Assembly (NCBI GenBank): GCA_007693685.1
Contig: REDB01000130.1
Coordinates: forward strand, 1 to 45,736
Direction of reading: 5' to 3'
Source of the DNA: Oceanospirillales bacterium
GTDB taxonomy: Bacteria > Pseudomonadota > Gammaproteobacteria > Pseudomonadales > Balneatricaceae
DNA length: 45,736 nt
The position numbers were made by a program, and so were the translations under genes. This document shows, in pieces, positions 28,823-37,226 of this stretch (the stretch's first letter is position 1; each line of letters opens with the position of its first letter). The notes below the pieces were generated by a model. It saw nothing but the letters and a program-made list of their open reading frames with translations, did not search any database and was not told the origin of the DNA.

Positions 28823-29278
28823 TTAATCGTCAACTGGCTTGGTTTTCGGTAATTGAACTACGCAAGACTCAGACCATTTATCGTGCCATGCTAAACGTTC
28901 ATCACTAAAAAGAACCCAGATGTAACCCAATCCGAATGGAATCCAAGATAAAATCGACAGCATGAAGCGCAGTAAAGATCGGCTCCAGCTAAGCTTATAG
29001 CCATCTAGAGTTTGTACACGGATTCGCCAAGCCTGCATGCCTAACGTCTGACCGTTTCGTGTCCAAAAGAAACCAAAAAACAGAAAGGTAATGATGAATA
29101 GGCTGGTTTTGAACAAAGGACCTTCAACCGCTTCGCCATCATTCAGCGCAACCGCAGCAAAACCCGTAATCATCCAAATAGCAACAATTAGCATCAGATC
29201 ATAGGTCATGGCTAAAATCCGTTTACCAAAAGATGCTGGACGAGTATCTGGGATTTCTGTTCGAAAGGCGCGCTTCAT
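28823..29278 (-). CDS. RDD-family inner-membrane protein
   Basis: 151 residues with the RDD layout: an N-terminal PASFGKRILAMTYDLMLIVA (the R...D of the name in the first helix), a second helix (IITFLFFGFFWTRNGQTLG), the conserved GMQAWRIRV segment and a third helix (ISWIPFGLGYIWVLFS) ending in DERLAWHDKWS. Transport role is unproven; some RDD proteins act in Na+ or solute exchange. Lies convergent to lptG, as in several gammaproteobacteria. Confidence 0.9.
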   Translation of the reverse strand: MKRAFRTEIPDTRPASFGKRILAMTYDLMLIVAIWMITGFAAVALNDGEAVEGPLFKTSLFIITFLFFGFFWTRNGQTLGMQAWRIRVQTLDGYKLSWSRSLLRFMLSILSWIPFGLGYIWVLFSDERLAWHDKWSESCVVQLPKTKPVDD

Positions 29279-29325
29279 CTAACGATACCTGATTAACTTA
29301 ATGAAATTGGAAATAAAGAGAATTA

Positions 29326-29346
29326 CCCCTCAGCATGGCTGAGGGG
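29326..29346 (-). terminator. Probable terminator behind the Sel1-repeat gene
   Basis: The perfect 9-bp GC-rich stem CCCCTCAGC / GCTGAGGGG with a 3-nt loop begins 12 bp past the stop of the minus-strand Sel1-repeat gene. The trailing sequence on that strand (TAATTCTCTTTATTTCC) is only partly T-rich, so efficiency is uncertain. Confidence 0.65.
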
Positions 29347-29358
29347 AGGATCACAGGC

Positions 29359-30159
29359 TTACTGTGAAATATAGCGGTCTTTGTAGCGTTCAGCTAAAGA
29401 CTTGGCTGTTTCGATCTCTTCTTCGGTTAATTTGAGAAGTAATCTATCAGCGATAGGTCTTGCCGTTTGATCGCCAAGGTCAGCCGCATTCTTCAACCAA
29501 GCATAGGCAATGATATCACTATTGTAGCTATCGTCTTGACCATGAGCAGTTGCGTAAAGTGTTCCCAAGAAGAACAGAGATTGTGTGTATCCGCGTTCAG
29601 CAGCTTTTCGATACCACTCTTCAGCAATAGCGTAATCCTGCTCAACACCGCTACCAAAATTGTAGCTACGCCCTAAGTTATGCCATGCAGAAACTTCGCC
29701 TTGTTCGGCAGCGCGTTGAAACCACTGGTAAGCAGCCTCTTTATCACGCTCGACACCTTGACCAAACTCCAACATTTCACCGATGCGGTTTTGTGCTTCG
29801 GCATTGCCTGCTTTGGCAAGGGGCATTAGACGAGAGAATTCTTTAGCAAAGGCTTTATTTTGTAGGGCTCTAAGACTGGTGATACTGTCTAAATGACCTT
29901 GATTAGCACCCAAGCGATAAAGACGTGCAGCCTCTTCTTCATCTGCATCAACACCTAAACCTTGCTCGTACATTTGTCCGAGTAAGTTACTGGCATCTGC
30001 ATTACCTTCTCGCGCAAGGGGGCGAAGTTGATCTAATGCGACTGCGTAGTTTTGTGATTCAATTGCGCTTCTTGCGTCCTGCACCGTGTTTGCAGAAACA
30101 GCTCCCATTTGCAGTGTCAGCAGTAGTCCTGCTGTTGCAAGGAATGTTGATTTTTTCAT
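29359..30159 (-). CDS. Secreted Sel1-repeat (TPR-like) protein
   Basis: 266 residues from ATG 30159 (AGAAGG nine bases upstream); the track-length form starting at 30180 would place a basic leader ahead of the signal. A Sec signal peptide (MKKSTFLATAGLLLTLQMGAV..SA) is followed by about five Sel1-like repeats recognisable by A...LG.MY..G.GV..D and A..W...AA.QG patterns (for example LLGQMYEQGLGVDADEEEA, and NIGRMEFGQGVERDKE-like units). Such solenoids are periplasmic or outer-membrane scaffolds for protein contacts. Partner unknown. Divergent from the phasin gene. Confidence 0.88.
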   Translation of the reverse strand: MKKSTFLATAGLLLTLQMGAVSANTVQDARSAIESQNYAVALDQLRPLAREGNADASNLLGQMYEQGLGVDADEEEAARLYRLGANQGHLDSITSLRALQNKAFAKEFSRLMPLAKAGNAEAQNRIGEMLEFGQGVERDKEAAYQWFQRAAEQGEVSAWHNLGRSYNFGSGVEQDYAIAEEWYRKAAERGYTQSLFFLGTLYATAHGQDDSYNSDIIAYAWLKNAADLGDQTARPIADRLLLKLTEEEIETAKSLAERYKDRYISQ

Positions 30160-30286
30160 TAAAACTAACCTTCTATTCATAACTAGATTATGAGCTGTGT
30201 TAAGTTGCCTTAGAACAATTTAACGTCTTTGTAGCAGCGAAGCTCTGCTGGTACCGATGCAGAGTAGAGTTTTTTTATTAGTTAAA

Positions 30287-30391
30287 ATGAATAGTACCAA
30301 AAAAACCGATCTACGACACCGTGGAAGTTTACGCAACATGGATCGTCTTAGAGCTGATTTGTATCATGACTTACATGAAAAAAGTCTATAA
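30287..30391 (+). CDS. Possible 34-codon ORF upstream of the phasin gene
   Basis: ATG at 30287 to TAA at 30389-30391, encoding a basic, charged peptide with segments such as RHRGSLRNMDRLR and ADLYHDLHEK. Amino-acid make-up looks coding-like, but there is no ribosome binding site in front and its end overlaps a TATAAT that could be the -10 of the phasin promoter. Reported as tentative only. Confidence 0.25.
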   Translation: MNSTKKTDLRHRGSLRNMDRLRADLYHDLHEKSL

Positions 30392-30392
30392 T
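30387..30392 (+). promoter_or_regulatory. Candidate -10 element for the phasin operon
   Basis: A consensus TATAAT lies 53 bp before the phasin start codon. No good -35 hexamer stands at 16-18 bp upstream, so an activator may be needed or the match may be chance in AT-rich sequence. Confidence 0.4.
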
Positions 30393-30444
30393 GACGTTAC
30401 ACTTAGTATTAATGTGGAAAAAATTATCTGCGAAGGAGTAGACA

Positions 30445-30774
30445 ATGTTTCAGGATATGACTAAACACATGACCGATTCAATGGAGCCTTTTAAAGACTT
30501 CGTTAACATTCAAACGCGTATGCTGGAAGACTTAACTCGACACCAGATGGATTGCACGAAAGCTTGTTTAGAAGCAACTATGCAGCAAACTAAACAGTTG
30601 CAGCAGTGTAAAACGCCTGTTGACCTAATGGAGCTTCAACAAGCTTATGCCAAGGAATTAGAGAAAACTCTGCGTTCTGCCAATGAACAAAACATGAAGG
30701 CGCTAAATGATGCCCGTGAAGCGATGGAAAAATTGGCTAAAGGTTCTTTAGATAAGGCGACTGGTAACAAGTAA
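30445..30774 (+). CDS. Phasin-family protein
   Basis: 109 residues, without signal peptide, almost entirely amphipathic helix, as in phasins that coat polyhydroxyalkanoate granules. Seen: MEPFKDFVNIQTRMLEDLTRH and the run LRSANEQNMKALNDAREAM close to the C-terminus. Good GGAG ribosome binding site. Its stop overlaps the flavodoxin start (TAATG), so the two are coupled. No PHA synthase is in this window; small phasin-like proteins can also have other roles, so PHA binding is family-based inference. Confidence 0.85.
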   Translation: MFQDMTKHMTDSMEPFKDFVNIQTRMLEDLTRHQMDCTKACLEATMQQTKQLQQCKTPVDLMELQQAYAKELEKTLRSANEQNMKALNDAREAMEKLAKGSLDKATGNK

Positions 30775-31304
30775 TGATGTTAACGCAGGATCTGGACGTA
30801 GGAGTTTTTTATGCGAGTACTACAGGTAATACGGAACAGATTGCAGAAAAAATAGCGCTGCTGCTAGGTCCTCAAGCTCGGTGTCACGATATTTCCAGTG
30901 AAGGGTTTTCAGAGCTTGAAAACTACTCTTGTGTGATCATGGGCATTCCCACATGGGATTTCGGTGAGTTGCAAGAAGACTGGGCGATACATTGGGACGA
31001 TTTAAAAAAACGTTCATTTAAAGATGTTAAAGTCGCACTGTTCGGTTTGGGAGATCAAATCGGCTATGGAGAATGGTTTCAAGATGCCATGGGACAATTG
31101 CATGATCAACTTCAAGCGTTAGATGCACAAATGATCGGTTATTGGCCGGTTGAGGGCTACGACTTTGAAGCTTCTAAGGCTCTAACATCCAATGGTCAAA
31201 TGTTTGTTGGGTTAGCGTTAGACGAGGATGGTCAAGCGGGTTTAACGGACGAAAGAATAGAGAAATGGCTAAAAGAAGTTTGCAATGCGTTTGAAGCTGA
31301 GTAG
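30774..31304 (+). CDS. Long-chain flavodoxin
   Basis: 176-residue FMN electron carrier. Phosphate-binding loop YASTTGNTEQIAEKI near the N-terminus, the FMN 50s/60s-type loop MGIPTWDFGELQEDW (Trp stacking on flavin) and LFGLGDQIGYGEWFQDAMG (90s loop). The loop split by an insert near residues 120-140 marks the long-chain group (FldB-like). Start could be either of two adjacent ATGs (30774, 30777). It sits between a phasin and a cytochrome c', an unusual company. Confidence 0.92.
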   Translation: MMLTQDLDVGVFYASTTGNTEQIAEKIALLLGPQARCHDISSEGFSELENYSCVIMGIPTWDFGELQEDWAIHWDDLKKRSFKDVKVALFGLGDQIGYGEWFQDAMGQLHDQLQALDAQMIGYWPVEGYDFEASKALTSNGQMFVGLALDEDGQAGLTDERIEKWLKEVCNAFEAE

Positions 31305-31376
31305 ACTAGAAATTGGTAATTTAGTCAGCACTTATGTTTCAAGTGCGGTCTGTCAATGAAAAATAAGGATAGAAAC

Positions 31377-31811
31377 ATGAAGAAACTTGCGCTTACCTGC
31401 TTAACTGCATCGCTAATGTTTGGTTCTGGTATGGTATTGGCTGATGCTGATGCTTCAATTGAGTATCGTCAATCAGTGTTCAAGGTTGTGAAGTGGCACA
31501 TGGACTCGTTGGGTGCGATGGCACGTGGCGATGCTGAGTTTGACGCGGATGCTGCACTTCATCATGCTCGCCAAGTCAATGCGATGAGCTTCATGGCTAA
31601 AGAAGGTTTTGGTGAAGGTACTCAGGGTGGTGATGCTAAACCCGAAATATGGGCTAACTGGGATCAATTCTCTGGTGGTATGGAAAAGTTCCAAGAAGTA
31701 AGTGGTGCAATGGTTGCTGCTGCTGAAGAGGGAACTCTACAAGCTTTGCGTCCTGCTGTTGGTCAAATGGGTCAGACTTGCCGTACTTGCCACGATAACT
31801 TCCGTAACTGA
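31377..31811 (+). CDS. Cytochrome c' (class II cytochrome c)
   Basis: Periplasmic four-helix haem protein that binds NO and CO and can protect against nitrosative stress. 144 residues from the ATG at 31377, with AAGGATAG upstream and a Sec signal (MKKLALTCLTASLMFGSGMV.LA); the frame opens seven codons earlier at 31356. The haem site CRTCH (135-139) is at the extreme C-terminus, the class II placement. The ASIEYRQSVFKVVKWHMDSLGAM helix and the WDQFSGGMEKFQE segment fit the family. Encoded 72 bp after the flavodoxin and followed by a terminator. Confidence 0.95.
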   Translation: MKKLALTCLTASLMFGSGMVLADADASIEYRQSVFKVVKWHMDSLGAMARGDAEFDADAALHHARQVNAMSFMAKEGFGEGTQGGDAKPEIWANWDQFSGGMEKFQEVSGAMVAAAEEGTLQALRPAVGQMGQTCRTCHDNFRN

Positions 31812-31839
31812 TTTTTAGATTTACCTATAGTTACGTATC

Positions 31840-31868
31840 TTGAGGTCGCAATTGCGGCCTCAATTGTT
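31840..31868 (+). terminator. Rho-independent terminator behind cytochrome c'
   Basis: The stem TTGAGGTCGC / GCGGCCTCAA (10 bp with one G-T wobble; 31840-31849 and 31854-31863) with an AATT loop is followed by TTGTTT. It sits about 30 bp past the stop codon. Confidence 0.85.
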
Positions 31869-31981
31869 TAATCCCTGCACAGAACATTCAATCCCTTTCG
31901 CTTATCGGTTAGAATAGTGCTCTTTTTTTATAAGCACTTTTTGATAGTCCCTTTTCCACAGCCGGAGTTCTAAGTTCTAAA

Positions 31982-33076
31982 ATGGAAATCAATCCAATTC
32001 TTCTCAGTCTTAAAGATTACGCTGAGCGCACCAATACTCTTAAGCGTTATATGGATTACGACGGCAAACGTGAGCGTTTGGAAGAGGTCGAGCGAGAGCT
32101 TGAAAACCCTGATGTGTGGAATAATCCAGAAAATGCGCAGCAGTTAGGTCGTGAGCGTAACAGTCTGAGTAATACCGTTACGACGCTAGACGATCTAACC
32201 GCTGGTGTGGCCGATGCACGTGAACTGCTTGATCTTGCTGTAGAAGAAGACGATGAAGATACCGTTGCTGAAGTGGTTAAAGAGCTGGATGGTCTTGGCA
32301 AACGCCTAGAAGATCTTGAATTTCGCCGGATGTTCTCGGGTGAAGCTGACCCCAATAACGCGTTCCTTGATATTCAGTCAGGTTCAGGTGGAACCGAGGC
32401 ACAAGACTGGGCCAATATGATGCTGAGAATGTATCTGCGTTGGGGCGAAGATAAAGGCTTCAAAACTGAACTTATTGAAGTATCTGATGGCGATGTTGCC
32501 GGTATTAAAAGTGCGACAATACGTTTTGAAGGCGAATATGCCTTTGGTTGGTTGCGCACAGAAACCGGTGTGCACCGCTTAGTGCGTAAGTCGCCTTTCG
32601 ATTCAGGTGGTCGACGCCACACCTCGTTTGCTTCGGTGTTTGTGTCACCAGAAATTGATGACAATATTGAGATTGAGATTAACCCAGCAGATCTTCGTGT
32701 TGATGTCTATCGTGCATCGGGTGCCGGTGGTCAGCACGTTAACCGAACCGAATCTGCGGTACGTATTACCCACGAACCCTCTGGTATAGTGGTGCAAAGT
32801 CAGTCTGCACGTTCACAACATCAAAACCGTGATGTCTGTATGAAGCAGCTGCGCTCAAAACTTTATGAGATGGAGATGCTGAAGCGAAATGCAGCGGCAC
32901 AGGAACTTGAAGACTCCAAAGCTGATATTGGCTGGGGTAGTCAAATTCGTTCTTACGTCTTAGATGATCAGCGTATTAAAGATCTTCGCACCGGGGTGCA
33001 AACCTCCAACTGTGATCGCGTGCTAGACGGTGAACTGGATCAGTTTATTGTTGCTAGCTTGAAAGCCGGCCTTTAA
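31982..33076 (+). CDS. prfB: Peptide chain release factor 2 (no programmed frameshift)
   Basis: Class I release factor that reads UGA/UAA and triggers peptidyl-tRNA hydrolysis. 364 residues. The SPF codon-recognition tripeptide is at 204-206 ([13 protein letters not shown]) and GGQ at 249-251 ([14 protein letters not shown]). Unusual: most bacterial prfB genes have an in-frame UGA after about 25 codons and need a +1 shift at CTT-TGA behind an AGGGGG stimulator. Here the matching site (32039-32062) reads CTT AAG CGT TAT ATG GAT TAC GAC, continuous without UGA and without an internal AGGGGG. The ribosome binding site is weak (GGAG 14 bases away), and no other in-frame start is available upstream before a stop. 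Followed by lysS after 35 bp, the E. coli order. Confidence 0.96.
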   Translation: MEINPILLSLKDYAERTNTLKRYMDYDGKRERLEEVERELENPDVWNNPENAQQLGRERNSLSNTVTTLDDLTAGVADARELLDLAVEEDDEDTVAEVVKELDGLGKRLEDLEFRRMFSGEADPNNAFLDIQSGSGGTEAQDWANMMLRMYLRWGEDKGFKTELIEVSDGDVAGIKSATIRFEGEYAFGWLRTETGVHRLVRKSPFDSGGRRHTSFASVFVSPEIDDNIEIEINPADLRVDVYRASGAGGQHVNRTESAVRITHEPSGIVVQSQSARSQHQNRDVCMKQLRSKLYEMEMLKRNAAAQELEDSKADIGWGSQIRSYVLDDQRIKDLRTGVQTSNCDRVLDGELDQFIVASLKAGL

Positions 33077-33111
33077 TTAATCGACAACCGACAAAATTAG
33101 GAAACAACTTC

Positions 33112-34617
33112 ATGTCCGAAGTGAATCAACCGCAAGATGAAAACCGCCTTATTGCCGAGCGTCGAGAAAAACTGCGCCAGATACGTGCTGAAGGCAAAGC
33201 TTTTCCAAACACCTTCCGTCGTGACAGTTATGCGGCGGATATTCAGGCTGCTCATGCTGATAAAACTAAAGAAGAATTAGAAGCTGAAGGTATACAGATG
33301 AGTGTTGCCGGAAGGGTAATGCTCAATCGTGGTGCTTTTATGGTGCTGCAAGATATGACTGGCCGTATTCAGTTATATGTAAATAAAGAAGCACGCGCTT
33401 TTGCCAAATCACTGGATTTAGGTGACATCATTGGCGTAAAGGGTGTACTGCATAAGTCTGGCAAAGGTGACTTGTATGTTGATATGGCAGAGTTTGAACT
33501 GCTGACTAAAAACCTGCGCCCGCTGCCTGAAAAACACAAAGGCCTGCAAGACACTGAAATGCGTTACCGTCAGCGTTATGTTGACTTGATTACCAATGAA
33601 AGTTCAAGACGTGTTTTTGAAGTGCGTTCCAAAATTGTTTCGGGAATTCGCCAGTATCTGTCAGCTCGTCGCTTTATTGAAGCGGAAACGCCGATGCTGC
33701 ATGGTATACCCGGTGGTGCAACGGCTCGTCCTTTTGTGACTCATCACAATGCATTAGATCTGGATATGTATTTACGTATCGCGCCAGAACTTTACCTAAA
33801 GCGCTTAGTGGTTGGTGGTTTTGAGCGAGTGTTTGAGATCAATCGTAACTTCCGTAATGAAGGATTATCGACTCGTCATAACCCTGAATTTACTATGATC
33901 GAATTCTATCAGGCCTATGCAGATTACCACGACCTGATGGATTTGACCGAAGATATGCTACGCACCTTAGCCAAAGATATTCTCGGTACGACCACGGTGG
34001 TTAATACCGTTCGTAATGAAGAAGGCGAGGTGTTGGAAAGTTTTGAGTATGATCTCAGTAAACCTTTCCGTCGCATCAGTGTGTTTGACTCTATTCTGCA
34101 TTACAACCCTGATATTAAGCCTGAAGCGCTTGCCGATGAGCATGCTGCTCGTCAGATCGCTGAACGCTTGCATATCGACCTAATGGATAATTGGGGTCTA
34201 GGTCGTGTTCAGATGGAGATTTTCGACAAAACCGTTGAGCATCATCTGGATCAACCGACTTTTATCACCGAATACCCAACCGAAGTGAGTCCGTTGGCGC
34301 GTCAAAATGATAGCAATCCTCATGTGACGGATCGTTTTGAGTTCTTTGTCGGTGGGCGTGAGTTGGCCAATGGCTTCTCGGAGTTAAACGATCCAGAAGA
34401 CCAAGCAGCGCGGTTCCGTGCTCAGGTTGAAGAGAAAGATGCTGGTGATGATGAAGCGATGCACTACGATGCTGATTACATCAACGCGCTTGAGTATGGC
34501 TTACCACCTACTGCGGGTGAAGGTATCGGAATCGATCGATTGGTGATGTTGTTTACCGACTCACCCTCGATTCGTGACGTTATTTTGTTCCCGGCCATGC
34601 GTCCACGTAGTCAATAA
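33112..34617 (+). CDS. lysS: Lysyl-tRNA synthetase, class II
   Basis: Charges tRNA-Lys, the species triplicated at 9.5-9.8 kb. 501 residues. N-terminal OB-fold anticodon domain ([21 protein letters not shown]), then class II motif 2 ([22 protein letters not shown]) and motif 3 ([11 protein letters not shown]). RVYVDLI-like motif 1 region at [20 protein letters not shown] with AGGAAACAAC upstream. prfB-lysS form one transcript; ung follows 22 bp later. Confidence 0.98.
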   Translation: MSEVNQPQDENRLIAERREKLRQIRAEGKAFPNTFRRDSYAADIQAAHADKTKEELEAEGIQMSVAGRVMLNRGAFMVLQDMTGRIQLYVNKEARAFAKSLDLGDIIGVKGVLHKSGKGDLYVDMAEFELLTKNLRPLPEKHKGLQDTEMRYRQRYVDLITNESSRRVFEVRSKIVSGIRQYLSARRFIEAETPMLHGIPGGATARPFVTHHNALDLDMYLRIAPELYLKRLVVGGFERVFEINRNFRNEGLSTRHNPEFTMIEFYQAYADYHDLMDLTEDMLRTLAKDILGTTTVVNTVRNEEGEVLESFEYDLSKPFRRISVFDSILHYNPDIKPEALADEHAARQIAERLHIDLMDNWGLGRVQMEIFDKTVEHHLDQPTFITEYPTEVSPLARQNDSNPHVTDRFEFFVGGRELANGFSELNDPEDQAARFRAQVEEKDAGDDEAMHYDADYINALEYGLPPTAGEGIGIDRLVMLFTDSPSIRDVILFPAMRPRSQ

Positions 34618-34639
34618 ACGCTTAAGAGGCTTTTTGATC

Positions 34640-35323
34640 ATGGCACTAGAAAACGCACCCAGTTGGAAGCCGTTTCTCGATCCAGAGTTTGAAAAGCCTT
34701 ATATGCAGGCGTTGAAACAGTTTTTAAGAAGCGAGAAAGATCAGCATAAGATGATCTTTCCGCCTTCTTCCGACTGGTTTCATGCTTTAGAAGCAACCCC
34801 TCTCGATCAAGTCAAAGTCGTCATTTTGGGTCAAGATCCTTATCATCAACCGGGTCAAGCCCACGGTTTGTGCTTTTCAGTCAAGCCCGGAGTGCGTATA
34901 CCTCCCTCTTTGCAAAACATTTACAAAGAATTGAAAGCAGATTTAGGTATCGATCAACCTAGTCATGGTTTTCTAGATCCTTGGGCCACTCAGGGTGTGT
35001 TATTGCTCAATGCCGTATTAACGGTAGAGCAAAGCAATGCCAACGCTCATCAAGGAAAAGGCTGGGAAGGATTTACGGATCGTGTGATCGAATTAGTTAA
35101 TCAACAGTGTGATCATGCGGTGTTTATGCTTTGGGGAAGCTACGCGCAGAAGAAAGGTTCAGGTATCGATAACCAAAAGCATCTTGTTCTGAAGGCTCCT
35201 CACCCATCACCTCTCTCGGCTCATCGAGGTTTTTTAGGATGTCAGCATTTCAGTCAGGCTAATGAGTGGTTGATTGATAAAGGCAAAACGCCGATTGATT
35301 GGCAGTTACCGGTGTTAGGCTAA
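34640..35323 (+). CDS. ung: Uracil-DNA glycosylase (family 1)
   Basis: Removes uracil from DNA, starting base excision repair. 227 residues from the ATG at 34640, which fits the usual N-terminus (SWKPFL); the open frame extends to 34574 inside lysS, but that form is unlikely. Signature [21 protein letters not shown] with catalytic Asp at residue 66; the second motif [11 protein letters not shown] (His about 187). Phe/Asn uracil-binding positions are present in [10 protein letters not shown] and [10 protein letters not shown]. Ribosome binding site AAGAGG. Confidence 0.97.
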   Translation: MALENAPSWKPFLDPEFEKPYMQALKQFLRSEKDQHKMIFPPSSDWFHALEATPLDQVKVVILGQDPYHQPGQAHGLCFSVKPGVRIPPSLQNIYKELKADLGIDQPSHGFLDPWATQGVLLLNAVLTVEQSNANAHQGKGWEGFTDRVIELVNQQCDHAVFMLWGSYAQKKGSGIDNQKHLVLKAPHPSPLSAHRGFLGCQHFSQANEWLIDKGKTPIDWQLPVLG

Positions 35324-35357
35324 GTAGTTGTAGTAAGCTGGCGTATTAAACTACAGT

Positions 35358-36311
35358 TTAGCGCTTACTCTCAAATAATCGCGTATCAAGAGTGTAGGGT
35401 AGGTCCAATACTTGAATGGCGACATGATCTGCAAACCACAAGGCATCTTTTTCAGCTCTGTCTTTTACAATAACAGCTAGCATCTCATAAACGCCTGATT
35501 CTTCGGTTTCTGCAACTAAAAGAATCTGTCCTACACCTTCTTTTTCATCACAGTGAATCATTTGACCTATCTGAGGGGCTTCTGTCGCTGAGCATTTCAC
35601 ACGATACATGGGACGCTTAAGGATGCCACGGTGTTGCAGGCGCGTAATGATTTCCTGTCCGGTGTAACAACCTTTGCGGAAGTTAATGCCCTCAAATACC
35701 TGAAGATTGACCATTTGTGGAATGAAGAGTTCTGATGTTTCCTCACGAAGATCGGCAATACCTTCACGTATCTCTTCAAGTATCCACTGCTCGAGTGACA
35801 TCTGCTGAGCTTCATTCTGAAGCACTGCCAGTAAGATATTTTGCTGTTCTTCCGTCGTCCAAAACTCATAACGATTGGGCTGAATGCAGCAAAGAATACC
35901 TGTTTCAGTGACTAAGGTATGTGAAGGCGAGGTAGGTAGTTGATCAGCACTAACATCGAGTAGTTTGGCTAAAATATCTAATAGATCAGATCCATAAAAG
36001 CCAATACCTTTAGCTTCTGTCTCAAGCGTTGCTGTGGCTTTGGAGAAAATAATATATTTCTTCAATTGAGCCAGTGCTTTTTCCGCTAATGAAGAGTGAG
36101 ATCTAAGCAGAAAGCACTCATCATTTTTTGCCATCACTCTAAATAGGGAGATCATATGTCCTTTGATGTTGCAGTGTGATCCTAGGCGGCTGCCTTCTTT
36201 GACAACATCGCGAAGATCACAGCTGAGCTGTCCTTGTAAAAAGGTAAATGCATCCTTGCCTTCAACTTTAAGAAGTTGTTGATGACTCAACGCAGTATAA
36301 GTACAGCTCAT
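35358..36311 (-). CDS. ygfZ: tRNA-modifying/Fe-S assembly folate-binding protein YgfZ
   Basis: Tetrahydrofolate-binding GcvT-like protein that supports Fe-S enzymes such as MiaB. 317 residues. The diagnostic motif KGCYTGQEIITR (from about residue 212) carries the essential Cys. N-terminal DAFTFLQGQLSCDL and the CNIKGHM segment match the family. ATG with GGAAGTCAAT upstream. Downstream of psd in the same direction (54 bp gap); convergent with ung. Confidence 0.94.
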   Translation of the reverse strand: MSCTYTALSHQQLLKVEGKDAFTFLQGQLSCDLRDVVKEGSRLGSHCNIKGHMISLFRVMAKNDECFLLRSHSSLAEKALAQLKKYIIFSKATATLETEAKGIGFYGSDLLDILAKLLDVSADQLPTSPSHTLVTETGILCCIQPNRYEFWTTEEQQNILLAVLQNEAQQMSLEQWILEEIREGIADLREETSELFIPQMVNLQVFEGINFRKGCYTGQEIITRLQHRGILKRPMYRVKCSATEAPQIGQMIHCDEKEGVGQILLVAETEESGVYEMLAVIVKDRAEKDALWFADHVAIQVLDLPYTLDTRLFESKR

Positions 36312-36365
36312 ATTGACTTCCGGCTTGCCTAATTAGAGTTTTTGTTATGTTAAACCAATATTGCA

Positions 36366-37226
36366 CTATTCTGGTGTCGTTAATGAAGCAATAGCACAGC
36401 CAAGTTTGACGCCACTGCCTGCGGTAAGTTCACGATTCCACTGCAATGCATTTTCACCAAAGAGTAAGATCACGGTGGAACCAAGTTTGAAGCGGCCCAT
36501 CTCATCACCACGGGTTAGGGTAACTAAGTCTTCATAACGCTTACCCAACACCAAGGGAGCTTTTACAGGAGGTGCAACTTGACCTTCCCAAACCACTTCA
36601 ATTCCAGCCACGATCATGGCGCCAACAAGTACCATTGCCATAGGGCCAATTTCTGTATCAAAAATCGCCACTAAACGCTCGTTACGAGCAAAAAGCTGAT
36701 CCACGCCTTCTGCGGTAACTTGGTTTACTGACCAAAGATCACCAGGAATATAAACCGTTTCGCGCAAGACTCCACTGATCGGCATATGTACGCGGTGGTA
36801 ATCTTTCGGTGATAGGTAGATGGTGGCAAATTCACCGTTTATAAAGGGTTCAGCTCGTTTTAGATCACCACCCAGTAGAGTGGTTAAGCCGTAATCACGT
36901 CCCTTGGCCTGAAAAATTCTGCCATGCTCTATCTTGCCTAGCTGGCTGATAGCACCATCAGCAGGGGAGATGAGTACATCAGGATTGCTATCAATGGGTC
37001 GAGCCTCTGGTTTTAAGGCGCGTGTAAAAAATGCGTTAAAACTTGGGTAGGCAAGGGGATTTTCTTCTACTGCTTCACTCATGTTGATCTGGTATTGGCG
37101 ATTAAACCAACTGATAAAGCGGTTTTTAACCCACGCTGTTTTACAGTCTGCTAATCGACCCACTAGACGAGATAGAAGATGTTGAGGAGCTAGGTACTGA
37201 AAAAGAATAAAGAGACGATTTTTCAC
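36366..37226 (-). CDS. psd: Phosphatidylserine decarboxylase proenzyme
   Basis: Inner-membrane pyruvoyl enzyme that makes phosphatidylethanolamine. 286 residues; self-cleavage in the LGST motif (KLGSTVILLFGE, about residue 247) would create the alpha chain with its pyruvoyl group. Other conserved segments: NPLAYPSFNAFFTRALKPEARP, SPADGAIS (Asp of the charge relay) and YLSPKDYHRVHMP (His). GTG start with AGGA upstream; overlaps the HDOD gene end by 4 bp (GTGA). Confidence 0.97.
   Translation of the reverse strand: MKNRLFILFQYLAPQHLLSRLVGRLADCKTAWVKNRFISWFNRQYQINMSEAVEENPLAYPSFNAFFTRALKPEARPIDSNPDVLISPADGAISQLGKIEHGRIFQAKGRDYGLTTLLGGDLKRAEPFINGEFATIYLSPKDYHRVHMPISGVLRETVYIPGDLWSVNQVTAEGVDQLFARNERLVAIFDTEIGPMAMVLVGAMIVAGIEVVWEGQVAPPVKAPLVLGKRYEDLVTLTRGDEMGRFKLGSTVILLFGENALQWNRELTAGSGVKLGCAIASLTTPE

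Noticed and set aside
31328-31346. Hairpin GCACTT / AAGTGC between the flavodoxin and cytochrome c' genes
   Set aside because: Only six base pairs with no T-tract; too weak to call a terminator or processing site.
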